From: Hippasteria phrygiana
Lineage: Eukaryota; Echinodermata; Asteroidea; Valvatida; Goniasteridae
DNA length: 64,000 bases
NCBI GenBank assembly: GCA_037893225.1
Contig: JAZGUH010000113.1
Coordinates: 868,001 to 932,000, forward strand
Direction: 5' to 3'
Under the pieces are notes generated by a model. The model ran no database searches, had not been told where the DNA came from, and saw only the letters and a list, made by a program, of their open reading frames with translations. A program made the translations under genes and the position numbers. The number at the start of each line of letters is the position of its first letter. Within the stretch, counting starts at the first letter, position 1. This document shows, one piece after another, positions 13,601 to 26,500 of this stretch.

Positions 13601-14138
13601 CATCACCTCAATGCCATTATCCACCACCGCACAATCACTGTGTACATGCCTGCTGTGTTCAGAGTGTTGCCTTGCAAGTGCAATTCTGTCAAAGCATTTG
13701 GACAAAGTTCTATATGATTCCATGCAACTGCTCCACTCTGGTCTCATAGTGAGGTTTCTACTTCATGATCTTAATTGCAAACACAAACCTCATGCTGGTA
13801 ACATTGTACCTCAACTTTGTCGGTCCTGCCATACAAAATTTGAACCAAATATATCCAGTGGAACAATGACTCATCAACGGATCACAAAGTAAATGCAACA
13901 ATGAGTTTGGTCAGTCGGGTATGACCCAAAAAATCTTGGATACTGATCCAGGCCCTACTGAACAGATAATGTTTCAAGGTACATGGAACAGCAAAAACCC
14001 TGAGGAAAAGTAACGCCAATTTAAATCTGCCTTATATTTCACTTTCCAATCCTTCAGATTCAAGGCTGACATTGACTGCATCATAAAGGCAACCCTCGAG
14101 ACAAACCACCGCCAGCCAGTGCCCCGCCACCTATCCCT
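10605..14138 (-). other. LARP4 3' flank, probably including the 3' UTR
   Basis: No conserved ORF. In the LARP4 sense there is an AATAAA at 13040-13035 (1.1 kb after the stop) and another at 11892-11887, so the 3' UTR may end near either. Long 3' UTRs are usual for LARP4 genes. The exact cleavage site cannot be read from sequence alone. A short repeat of the TTAACCCTAA family lies inside (11278-11466). Confidence 0.4.
11278..11466. repeat. Diverged member of the TTAACCCTAA repeat family
   Basis: The right end GGTTAGGGTTAA (11455-11466) and internal AATCCTCCACAATCCACC/CATCCTGGTGGATT motifs match the elements at 25211-25579, 34703-35020 and 45939-46866. The left end is degraded. Confidence 0.5.
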
Positions 14139-14525
14139 TCAATACTTGGTAGTCATTTGCCTTGACTGTGGTGGGGACCTTCTGCCAGTGTAGTACTCTC
14201 TGCGATATCTGGAGCTGGGATCATAGTTCTGTTCCCGGTCACCGCCACGGAAGCCATACCTTGGCCGGATGTGTGGCTTGGTCGAGGCCTGTGTGTGGGG
14301 ATGGGATGACTGTGGAGGTGGCATGGGTGCTACCTGGGATGGCTGGGTGTGTCTAGGCTGGGTGTGTCTAGGCTGGGTGGTGGGCTCAGTGGAGTTGGTG
14401 CTCGGGGTGTTGGTTGTGGTAGCCGGGCTTGATGCCTGGGAGGTCGCAGCAGTAGGCGCTGCATTAGCCTTGGCTGCTCTCCTTGCTATAACGGCTGCGT
14501 AGCTAAGACGTGGCACCAAAGAATC
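14139..14525 (-). CDS. LARP4: LARP4 terminal coding exon
   Basis: 387 nt, residues 783-910 and the TGA stop. Opens with [19 protein letters not shown], matching the conserved L-S-Y-A-E-V box of LARP4. It ends in an Arg-rich tail ([13 protein letters not shown]) comparable to the R-S-P-K tail of vertebrates. The acceptor is atttctcag. A T-Q-P-R-H direct repeat lies at about 14340-14375. Confidence 0.94.
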   Translation of the reverse strand, partial: DSLVPRLSYAAVIARRAAKANAAPTAATSQASSPATTTNTPSTNSTEPTTQPRHTQPRHTQPSQVAPMPPPQSSHPHTQASTKPHIRPRYGFRGGDREQNYDPSSRYRREYYTGRRSPPQSRQMTTKY

Positions 14526-17500
14526 CTGAGAAATGGACAACAAAATAATGATTCATCAACAATAGATTGGTCAACCTCGGGAATGAGTTTCTGCGTAATC
14601 CTTTTGATATGCACAAAGGTAAGAATCATAACTGATTTGGGTATTTTTTTAGGTGATATTTCATTCACTTACATGTTTAACTTGAAGCTATAACCTGTGG
14701 AACAACTTACCAGTACTTTACCAACTAAGCTTCTTTGCCATATGTTACTGACAGGGTTCCAAAGGAAATGTTAAACTGAAATTCCATGACTTTTCTATGA
14801 CTTTCCAGGACAAAATTGGGGTTTTTCCTTAACCCATTCTTTCCTTATTTTTATTATTTAATTTTTTTAAAAAGTTTTTGGCGTCCCCAAAATGATTTTC
14901 GTCAATGATTTTTAGACAAAGGCGCATTTTCAAGGGATGGTCGTGTAAATTATTATATTCTACTTTGGAATGAACTTCCAACCACAGCAACTTTAGGACA
15001 AATGCTTTTTGTAGCCAAAATGGGCAGCCTCCAAGGCAATGTTCTCTTTAAAGGGTGGCTACAATGAAATTGTACCAAAAGTTTAATTTTGTGTTGTATA
15101 ACTCTTTTACAATATAAGAAATGTGATTATAATGTGTTTTCCGTGTTTCTGCCCATTTTGGGCGTTTAATTTTCCCGGAATAAAGTTCCCCCCTTTCTCT
15201 ATTGTTTCCACGCCCCTAATTGCGTGACGTCATCTCGGGAACACTGAAACTCAGCAAGAGTAGTTTGATCACAGTGTGTGTGTACGTGTGGATGTATGCC
15301 GTTGTTGAGGGAACCAGCCACGCGCGATTAAATAGCTTTGGATGAAGGGACCAGGGAAACATTTCTCGTTGCGTAAAAATCTTCAAACAGAATCTTTTGG
15401 ATCTGAATCTGACAGTCAAGTGTCGATTTTAGATTTGTTGATTCAGACACTTCTTCGGAACATTATTGGGGCGAGGAAGATGAGGATCTTGGAGCTCTTC
15501 CGTACATGTATGAGCCAGAAGGTGAGAGTAACAACGAAACTACTGAAGACTCCGAATCGGACTCCCGATGCGGAACGCGGTAAAAGACTTGAAAACAACG
15601 ATTGCTAGCACTCTCGAGTCCAAATACGACGGTATTTCGGTTCTACTGGAAAGAGGTGAAGACTGACATCATCCTTAGTGGTGTTGCTGAATCCAGCAGA
15701 AACACAACGACGCGGTATTATCGACGAAAAACATTCGCAAAACACTGAAAGCTTTCCACGACACAGCGATAACACAATGCAACGCACGCTCGGTGTACTG
15801 TACTACATATACGTACATGTCGCGTCGAGTCATAGCCGACCATCCACCAGCCAGCCGGGTTCCCGGGATGACGTCACATCGGCGTTACCACTTGATGTGC
15901 GGGGCTGACCCCCTCCCGCCTTAAAAAAAACTATTTTAAAATGCTTACGCGAAATTTAAAAATACAAACAACACACAGTTGTGTTTCAAAAACTTTATTT
16001 CATCGATATACACAATAAAAATTCCATTGCAGCCACCCTTTAAGCTACATGTATTTAAGCTAAAAATGCACTTAGTTAAATATTATGCATTGTGTGTGGG
16101 TTGTGTAAGATTCCACGACTTTTCCATCACTTTCCACGACAGCTTGAAATTCCAGGATTTTCTAGGACTGATGGAAACCCTGTACCAATCTCTTCTATTC
16201 AGTGGTGCTGGTCATTCATAAACCCATAATGCCATTTAATCTTGACTATTAGGCTTGGGTGATTCAACGCCGGAATCGATAAGAATCTATTCCAAACTCG
16301 GAATCGGAATTCCACTTTTTTAAGGAATCGATTCTCTGATGTAGCTGATTCCAGTCCCCCTTGCGCCAATTCCAGTCCCCGCGCCGATTCCATGCAATTT
16401 CCTCACGAAAATGGTAATTTTTCTTTGACATTTCATTAAGTTATGCGAATCAGGTTTCGTATCATCTTAGGAATTTTAATGGAGATTGGCATTGTATGCA
16501 GTTCCCGAAAATGTTATACGTTTTCATAAAATTGAGAAAACTTTCAGAACCATCTTTCAAAACGTTTGTTTTGGATTATTCTTTCCCCATCACGAGTCAA
16601 AAACCCGTGTAGTCCTGCACTTGGCGATCCACCAACAAGGTGGAGGAATCGTCGGCGATTTTCAAAAACAAATCCAGGATTAAATATCAGAAATATTAAC
16701 TGCAAAGTTCCACATGTATACCAGGTAAAAAATCATTGCTATAAAAGCACTTAATACCTTTTAAAAAGTTGTGAATTAACAGACGTACGAGCGTGAGCAG
16801 CGTGGGAAAATCTTGCACACTTGTACTAATAGCAAGCTATTTCTCATCTTGGGGAATTCCCTTGTGGTTGAGCATGCGCTGACTGAAAGACCGTACCGTC
16901 ATTTGATTGGCAAGTTGGTCTCGCGTGATATTTTATATGTAGGGTTACAGCGCAGCAAAGTTGTAAACAGGGCTACTGCATATATGCATGCCTACATGTA
17001 ACTGATAAGCAACTGATATTATCTTGTAAATTATTTAGACAGGTGGATCGGCAAAAGATCGGGAAAATTACAGGAAAATAATCAAAATATTCCTGTAAAT
17101 TTTGTTCAAAATATTTAGAGCGGTAGCGCAGCGCGCGAGCGTCGACGTTAAAAGTTTCCAGATTCATATGCGCATGCGTAGCAGCCCACCCTCTTTTTAT
17201 GAATGGCATGTGTGTGTACTGGCTGGTACTTCGCGGGCGTTTGGAAATGCAGCGGTAAATTCGTTTACCAGCGATCACAGCAGCGATTACATGACTCATC
17301 GAAAATGAACGGTAAGCACTTATCCAGAACCACCAAAATTACATCGTCATGTATTACTGAAAATGCACAAGGCCTTATTGAATATGCACAAGGCGCGATG
17401 ATGTCATTTTGGTGGTTCTGGATAAGTGCTTACCAAAATGAACGCGCATAGTGAATTTCGATGTACATTTATTCCGAAACGATTATTAGGTTGCAAAATG

Positions 17501-20500
17501 TTGATCTTACCATGGAGAAGTCTTACCATCGAGCTATAAAAAGAAGCTCCATGATCTTACACACAAAATATATAAATGGAACTAAGAAAAAACGACATAT
17601 TTAGCGACTATTTTGATGCAAATGCTGGGTTTTTAAGCGTACCCTCCTCACTGTTTTCAGCTGTTTTTCTCAGTGTTGATAGCGCCGCAAAGGTAAGGTC
17701 TGATTTTGATTTTGCAAGTTTTCCGCGGGGGAAAAATTGAATGTCGAACATTATTTTTATTTCTATTTTATGTTCCCTGCCCAAACGTGACTGCAATATG
17801 AATATTAAATGACAAAGTACCTTCTACAATGTATAAGAGCGATTACACCCTATAGCAAATTAATAGCCCCCCCTTATTGGCATTTTTCGTGCTTGTTTAC
17901 TTTCTGTTTATTTTTGGAATCGATTCCGAGTGGAATCGCGATTCTCACATGGAATCAGAATCGATTCCAAAAAATGTTAGATTCGCCCAAGCCTATTGAC
18001 TATATAACCCGGGAAGTGGCAATGTGGGCCTCACACTCAATGAGGATAAGATTTTTAATCTTATAATATCAATTAAACAAGGAAAACTAGCTGGCCTAAT
18101 GTTTTCGACTTAATCAAGTTCTTTCTCAAAGGCAAAAGTAGTTTGCAGCAGTTTAATAAATTTGTAAACAAGGAATACTATTTTATTTTATTTTTTTTTA
18201 GAGTGAACAAAAAAACATTAACAAGAGCAGTATTTGAACCGGCAAACCATGTGGATGATTTGATGATGTCATTTGTTTATAAATGCGGTTTCAAGTATTT
18301 AACTCTGACGTCGAAAACTCTGAATACAGAATGCAGGTGCAGTTAAAACTCGAAGACTTAAAAGAGCAGAGTGAATACTTACAACTGCTGATGTGGTTGT
18401 ACTGGCTGAGCTTGAGGCACTAGATGAATTTGATGTTTGGCTGTCGGCTGTCTGGTTTCCTGTGTTCACTGTCTGTGTGCTTCCTGTTGCCGTGGCAATG
18501 GTTGTCCTCGCAACTACTGAAGCAGCGGATGATGCTGATGCAGTGACCGTTGTATTGACAGCCGTGCTAGCCGTCTGGCTGACCTTAGTGTGGTGCGGCC
18601 GGGTGGTGAGGGGAGCTGATTTGGCTTCATGGCTGGAAGAGACCTCCAGGTCAGTCTGTGTGGCTACAGGTACCTGTGTCTGTTTACTGATGGACAACAT
18701 GAACATGCATCCGTTAGAAGACTTAATGTCAACCTATAAATATCTACAAAGTAAACCAATTGGAGTGATTCGTAATACACAGCGCCACCAAGATTTAGTC
18801 CCGAATAGCCAAAAGCTTATCGTCACATGGCAAGATGGTGCTGGGGATTCCTAGCAAGAATTGTACGACTGCTTCTTGTGTCATCTCCAAGAATCGAAAA
18901 TATCCCTCAATGCAGTACAAGTGTTTTCATGAAATTTAAATACAGAACAATTCAAAACTTTGCAGCTTCACCCACAATGTTTTGAGTGGAACTTTTCCCG
19001 TTTAACTTATGTTCTGTTGATTGCACAAATATTAAAACATGAAAATTAATTAAACTGGTAACTTAGGCACCATGGATTAATGCCAATTTGCGTGCGCACG
19101 CGTGCCTTTGCGTGCAAGCTCAAACGAGGGAGATTTTGGCACGCATCGCCATGGACTGGCACGCAGTGGCACTCAAACGGACTCATTTGCAACCAGCACG
19201 AGTGTACAATAGAGATTGTCTCTGGCGGCACCTTTTACGTCCCGGATAATCCGCTAATCCGGATTAGTGTGCAACTAGTAGAAGTAATCTTTCTTTCTGC
19301 AAGTTGGGGCTTACACAATTTCTCATAACTATTAATTTAAGGGTTTTCTGCAGAATTTGTAAATCTGAGACAAAAGATAAAAGAATTTGAAAAGGTCCTC
19401 CATGAAAATTCTTGCCTCTTCAAACCCAATAAATGGAAAGGTGAACATGTACATGTACAAATGTAGTTGGTTTCTCTCCAGTTTCATATATATTATTTAA
19501 ATTGAAGGTTGAAATCTTGACTCTTCAAATCGAATGAATGGAAAGGTAAACATACATGTACATGTAGGTCCCTATACCTTCATCAAGTAAAAGTTGTTTC
19601 AGTTGGCGCCGCCATCTTGAATTTCGTTCCCATTTCTCAATTCCGTAAGCGCCATGTTACAGAACTTTATTTTTAACGAACTTGCAATTGAAAAACCATT
19701 TTGTGTATTTTCTCAAAGCAAAGAAATGAAGAAATAATGCAAGAAAGAATTGAAGGTTGAAATCTTCACTCGACAAAATGGATGGAAAGGTGAACATGTA
19801 CAAAATGTACGTGTATAGAGTACCGAAGTCTGATGTTAGTTGCATGGAGATTTCGACTGTTCCTTTGTTAACAGCCAGTCATGAAAAAACACATTGACAC
19901 AAAATGACAAAAGTATTGTGGTTCGAAAAATTGCATTGAAGTCATCACTTCGGTACTCTATAGGTCCACATGTCTTTATCATGTAAAAGTTGTATCAATG
20001 AGCGCTACCATCTTCAATTTCGCTCTCATGTCATAATTCGTAAGCGCGCCGTGCTAGATTTATTTTTAATGATCTCACAACAAAGAAATCCTGGAACACG
20101 ACTAAGTCACGCAATCGCCAAATTTGAACTGACATCAATGCTATTTATTCCAAAAACAAATTCTCTGAAAAAGCGTTGTATGACGATGGGTTATGTGCAA
20201 ATTTATCAGAAAAGAATAACTTTAACTTCCAATCAACTCTAGACTCTTTGCTGCTCTAAATTGCCTTGCCCGTAAAAAGTGTAGTTCGGGTGCGACGTTT
20301 ACATCAATCATGCAGCGAAAACATTCCACTTGGCGGAAATGAATGATAACATGCAGGCCTATCCCCTACCCAAACAATCTTCTGAATGTATTCCTATAGC
20401 TGCGCCTTGAAAAATCTGAAACTGTTTTTCGTTCGATTTTTCGAACAATAATGGGCTGTTTTGAATTTCCAAAGATTTGTATCCAGTGATGACGAAGCAC

Positions 20501-23500
20501 TGCTGTTTTTATGTGTGGTAAACTTGAATAATGGTGTACACGTACGTACATGTACATAATCTACACGTATTTCTTCAAAACGTATTCAAGATCGAATTTG
20601 AGGAAATAAATGATGCCGTCTTTCACCAGGTTTCCACATTTGTAGTGTCGTGTCCAATGTTTCAATAAAAATCACGGAAACTTGAAATACATAAGAAATC
20701 CACATAGACTACAATACTTTACAAATCTAAGCCCCGCTAGAATCCTCATTATGTTAGAAATGAATCGGCAGTTTAATTATGTGTATTCTGACCAAAGCCT
20801 CCAAAAGATGAGTCATCAGTCCACTATTGTGGCACACTAGCCCTTTTTGAAACCCTGGTCCTTTTATGACACCCTCTCTGTCTGGTAATCCGTCAGTCTT
20901 GGCTGGCTGGCCCGCCTGTGTTCCTTTGTTATCGTTAATCCCAGATTGATAAACAGCGCAAATAAAGATATGGTTGAGCATTGCCTGTGCTCCCTGGAAC
21001 GCATCGCCACGCATCAGCACGCACTGGAACGCAGGAGGCCCGTGCCTTTGCGTTTAATTGCGTGCGGACCCGTGCGCACGCGTCCGCATGCAAATTGACA
21101 TTAATTCATGGTGCCCTACTGGACTCACCTGAAATATACAAAAATAAATTCTGGCCTAATTTTAAAACTTTTTAATCGGTATAGAGTGATCTCAAGTTAA
21201 GAATTTTCTAATTAGGAATAAACTAAAATATTTACAGCTACGTTGGACTATTCAGTTTCAATGACCCACTCCCATTATCCAACTATAATTGGTAACGTCT
21301 GAGAATTAAAGCCCATAAACAAAAACTGCATGTCATGCTACTCGAGCACGTGTATAGATACTATTCTTACTTTGAAAACGGTTGAATTAATAAATGGCCC
21401 AAGAAGATTTACATGTAGATATGCACATGTGTGGCCATAAATTTGTTCTGTTGTGTTATGAAGTAAACAAGGAGCTGACTGCCCAGAGCAATGTTGGAAC
21501 ATGCAAGGGGTCTACTGTGAGTAGCACATAATCTTTTATAGTCGACAAAAAAAGTACTCTAAAATAATGTTTATCATGTTAACATGCAAGCTTCTTTAAT
21601 AGAAAAACAGGAATTTCTTTCAGAATCATGGTCAATAAAACAATTTTAATCTGTTAAAATGTATTATTATGTCAATTCAATTATCAGAAATTTAAGAAAT
21701 TTATGTGTAAATGAAAGGCTTCATTTATTGAGTGCCCCAAGCATGGAAACCCCTGGGTAAGATATTAAAACATAAATTGGCATGCCAAATATAATTATTC
21801 TCTTTATAAAAAAGGGACATGGGATAGATTTTGGGTGTGCATTCAAACAGGAAACCAACACGCAGCAATAAATAACATAGCCGCCGCCGCCACCCCCACC
21901 CCCCCTATTCCAGTTTAGCGTGAACGTTTGCATGCTCCTTACCATTGTGGGATTACATAAGTTATACAAAGGCATACCCCAAGAATATGAATTTCTCAAT
22001 CAAAGTTCTAAGACAGCAGCATAGAAAAAAATCTTTTCTGGCATGACATTTTCTTTTAGCCATAGGATTATCACCTTCGAAATCCCAAACTGGGAGTGGA
22101 TGCTGGAGACGAAGTCGTTAGCAGTGAAATGACCGCTACATATAATGCTGGTTAATGGCGACGGCCCGGCCCAGTTTGCTCTGTTCAGCTGGAGTTTTGA
22201 GGCCCAAACTTTCCACAATCTTTGGGGAATGTACCCCTTCTTTGGGTATATTACTGAAGCCTGCAACGACACACCTGGCGACATCCTGCACTTTACGTGT
22301 AAAAATATGCCTAATTTGTTTCCACTTTCAACGGTCAAAGCTTTGGAAATATCCACATGCCAGAAATGTATGCATTGTAGGCCAGTTTGGACTACATTAG
22401 GCCTATAAATAGGGCTGTAAATGGTTCCTTTTTTATTTTCAGTCTTTACTGTCACTACGGTGACAGTAACAAGTTAAAACTAGAGGCATGAGGTTGGTGT
22501 TTGTGGACAAACACAGGGCTGTTTCGTTTTTTTTTTTTAGTTTGGATGTGAAATGTGAATACAACAATTAAAGTTTGTCAAACAATCGCACTACTGCCAA
22601 TTTTCTTTGTTAATTTTGAAATTAATTAAAGTTGTTTGTAATAGTGACATGTGATGACGTCATCATAAAGTCACATAAATTTTCATCTATAAACTTGCTG
22701 ACCTACCTTTTCAACTTAATCGGACTTGTACTTTTGTATATATATGGCTTCAAAAACTGCCCCTTTAAGATGACGTCACGTGACATGTGATGAAGTCATA
22801 ATGTCATGTCAATTTTCATCTATGAACCTGCAGACCTGCCTGGATATTACATTTCAACTTAATCGAACTTGTACTTTTGTTTATATGTGGCTTCAAAAAC
22901 TGCCCCTTTAAGATGACGTCACGTAACATGTGATGACGTCATCATAACGTCATGTCAATTTTTATTTATAAACCTACTGGGCTACCTGGATATTTGTTTT
23001 CAACTTAATCGAATTTGTACTTTTGCAGATAAATGGCTTCAAAAACTGCCCCTTTAAGATGACGTCACGTGACATGTTTTGACTTAATCATAACGGCATG
23101 TCAATTTTCATCTATAACACCCGGTGGCATACCTAGATATCACGTTCCAACTTAATCGGACTTGTACTTTTGTAGATATATGGCTTCAAAAAATGCCCCT
23201 TTAAGATGACGTCACGTGACATGTGATGACGTCATCATGACGTAAAATTCGGCACACATTGTGAGCAGTTGGGGTAAGTGTCTGTCAAGTTTAAAAGTAG
23301 CCAAAGTGGCCGGTAAGAAAGGAAACGTTTACAAATGCTATGGGCAATAGTCTAGCGACTTGAAAAAAGACTACAAATCAACCCTTTTTATAAACAGCAT
23401 GCACATTTGAGCCATGGTTATCTGCCCTTCCCAGAATTCCTTTGTGTTATATTGAATTTGGTCTAAATTTTGAAATGGCTGTTATTTCTTACTTGAGTGA

Positions 23501-26500
23501 GCCACGATCATGACATTTTGGAATTAGGGAGAGGAAAATTCAATATATATATTTTTGTAATCGGATTGACCCTTACATGCGTTAAAAAAAAACATTTTTG
23601 ATGACGTCATCATGACGTCACACAATTTTCGCCTTTTAGGGCATATCTTTGAGACATACCAAAGCTATAACAAAAAGAATTTTGAAAATATCTTGTTTTG
23701 TTCGCTAGATATATTGAAACAAATGTTACGATTTTCAAAATTCAAAAATTCATAAAAAATCACGTGATGACGTCATCATGACGTAAAAGTTCGGCACACA
23801 TTCTGAGCAGTTGCTTTAAGTGTTTGCTAAGTTTAAAGACAATCGGCTGCATACAAGTAGCCAAAGTGCCGGTAAAAAGGAAAACGTGTACAAATGCTAT
23901 GGGCAATAGTCTGAAAGAGAAAAAGAAAAAAAAAAGAAAAAAAAAAAAATCTTAACGAAAACAAAGGCTGTTTCGGAAAACTTCCGAAACAGCCAAAAAG
24001 GAACCATTTACAGCCCTATTTGTAGGGCTAGCACTATGTATTTACGTGCGCGATGCGCGGCTGGCTGGCCGGCCGGCTTGTCGTGTTGTCACAGGGTCAC
24101 GTGATGCATTACATCTCCTTTTGCAATTTTCGAGCGGATAAAGTGGGGGGCTCTAAAAGTGGTAGAATAATCACGTAAATGAGCCAAACAAATCATAATT
24201 AAGAGAAAAAAAAACAACAATGTTGTTTTTTAGTAAACACATATAGACCAACATTGATTTCTATTTCAGTAACTCTTTAAGAGTGTGGTCTTGGAATATT
24301 ATTCAATGCACAGTAGAGACAAATCTGTAGCTGTGCCGACAGGTACATGTAGCTTAGGGGAGGAATGCCAAAACAGAACTGCCAACCTTTTCAAACTCAA
24401 TTCAGTATTCAGAAACCAAAAAAATCAATATTTTGCTCAGAAAATCCATATTTTTTATGAAATTTAAACTTACCTGAAAATAACCCCCCCCCCCCCTCAG
24501 GTCATGCTATGCGTGCATGCCGCGTGCCTGGCGAGTTTAACGAACCCAGGCACTGGATGGACCTAACCACATGCAACATGCAAGGTGCATATGTAGTATT
24601 TGACACCAGCTCTCTACTGGCATACACTGGTGATGAATAACAAATCACAGAATTGATCTTGAACCAAAACTAACAGCACAATGGTCAATTGTTTCAAGTG
24701 AAAAGTCACATTCTAAAAAAGTTCAGACCATTGTAAAATAAAAACATGAGTGAAATGATTTTTATCTAGGTGGCTAATCAACTTAAATAAAAATAATAAT
24801 ATATTCATAAATGCCTCAGCTAATTTCACTATCCCTATTGGTCGAGAGCCTGTCACGTGGGTGTGTTAAAACGGTTGTTTAAACACGGCTGGAAGTTGTT
24901 TAAACACGGCGCGTCATAACTAGCTATTCTCAGCCGATACGCAACAGGGAGAGTGTAGTAGGTGCGCGCACAAGATGTACTGAACTTCGTAATGTAAGAC
25001 AACGGTAATGCACGCGTATAAAATGCTGCATCTCGTGCGTGTGCGTACGTGCACGTGAAAAACAGGCGCAGAGCGCCTTCACGCGCTCACAAGGCCGATA
25101 CGTACGCATGTGTTTTGTACTGAGCAAATGGGAGAAAAAGGGGGGTGAAAAAGCTTTGCATTTTGTCCTTTTTACGGGAGGTTTTTTCATTTTTCGTGAG
25201 AAGGCATTTATTAACCCTAACCTTCCCAAATCCTCCAAAATCCTCTTTGCAAAATGGAGGAATTTGGAGGATTGAGGGCACTTGGAAGTTGATGCATCGG
25301 AGGATTTTGCAGGATTGAGGTTACTAGGGGTATTTGCCCCTGCAGGAATATGGAGGATCCAGGTTATCAGGCTCAATGTGATACATGAGGATTTTGGAGG
25401 ATTGAGGTTACTAGGGGTATGTAAAAAAAACCTGGAGGATTTTGGAGGATTCATGCTATGGTCCCCATAAGAGGATTTTGGAGGATTCAGGTTATATGGA
25501 GTTTTAACACTTTGAAATCAGAGGATGTTGGAGGATTCAGGTTACATGGGGGGAAAATGATGTAGGGAGTTAGGGTTAATAGGGATAAAAATGATGACCC
25601 GGTCTTTACCAGTCAATAATAACCTCTATAAAGGGTCGTGACTGCTGTTAATGGACCTCGCCTTCGGCTCGGTCCATTGACAGCGGTCACGCCCCTCCTC
25701 GGTTATTACTGACATGGTAAAGACCGGGTCATCACACTTTTATCCCCGTAATATTGTGGTGCTCATATAGCGCTTTTAACAAATGTCTCAAAGCGCTTCA
25801 CAACTATTACCCCTGGTCATCAGGCCAGGGGCCAATTTCATAGCACTGCTTAACACGATTTTCTGCTAACGGAACCCTCGCCCATTTCATAGAGACTGTA
25901 AGCAGTAAGCACAGCGAAGAGCCCGCTAACTTCGGAAGCAGGATTTGCTTAAATTAGTGATGCAACAATATAAATCTCCATGCACGTGCAAGCGTTAGCT
26001 CGACTTGGCCATGAAATACGCTAATGCTTAAGCACATTTTCCTGCCATAGTTAGCACAACTTTTCTGCTTACCGTTAAGCAGCGCTATGAAATTGGGCCC
26101 TGCAGATCAGTTCTGTGCAGCAGTTCGAGATCAGCGCAATCTGTTCTCTACCCTCACAGGTACCCACTTATACTCCTGGGTGGAGAGAGGCAATTGTAGT
26201 AAATTGTCTTGCCCAAGCACACAAGCACAAATCCTCTGGCAGGGTTCCAACCCACATACCAAGAGAATGACATACCTGGGTAAAGAGGTGGGTGTTTTAA
26301 CAGCTGCAGAGGATGGCGGTTGTTCCTTACTATCACCAGTGCCGTTTGTATTGGTGGCACTGTCCTTAGTGGCTGGATGGTTTGGTTTAGATGATTCCTG
26401 AGATTTGGCAGCACGCTGTACATGTAACAAAACAAATATTGTGCATCAGACATTGGGTTTTACAAAAAGGTCTGCGGCAAGCACAGACATTGGCTAGTGC

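Noticed and set aside
14162..14502. Plus-strand ORFs rich in Gly/Val/Trp
   Set aside because: Antisense to the last LARP4 exon.
18393..18854. 153-codon plus-strand ORF rich in Val/Ala/Leu
   Set aside because: It is antisense to the Ser/Thr/Ala-rich LARP4 exon and is open only because of that exon's codon composition.
22640..23235. CRISPR-like array
   Set aside because: The units are about 145 bp, adjacent and collinear, with no short repeats alternating with unique spacers, and the DNA is eukaryotic.
24484..24497. C homopolymers as possible G-quadruplex regulators
   Set aside because: They are isolated and in introns with no supporting context. Recorded only as simple repeats.
24930..25454. 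174-codon minus-strand ORF with N-P-P-K-S-S repeats
   Set aside because: Produced by the iterated GGAGGATT motif of the TTAACCCTAACC repeat. The similar ORF at 34716-35096 has the same cause.
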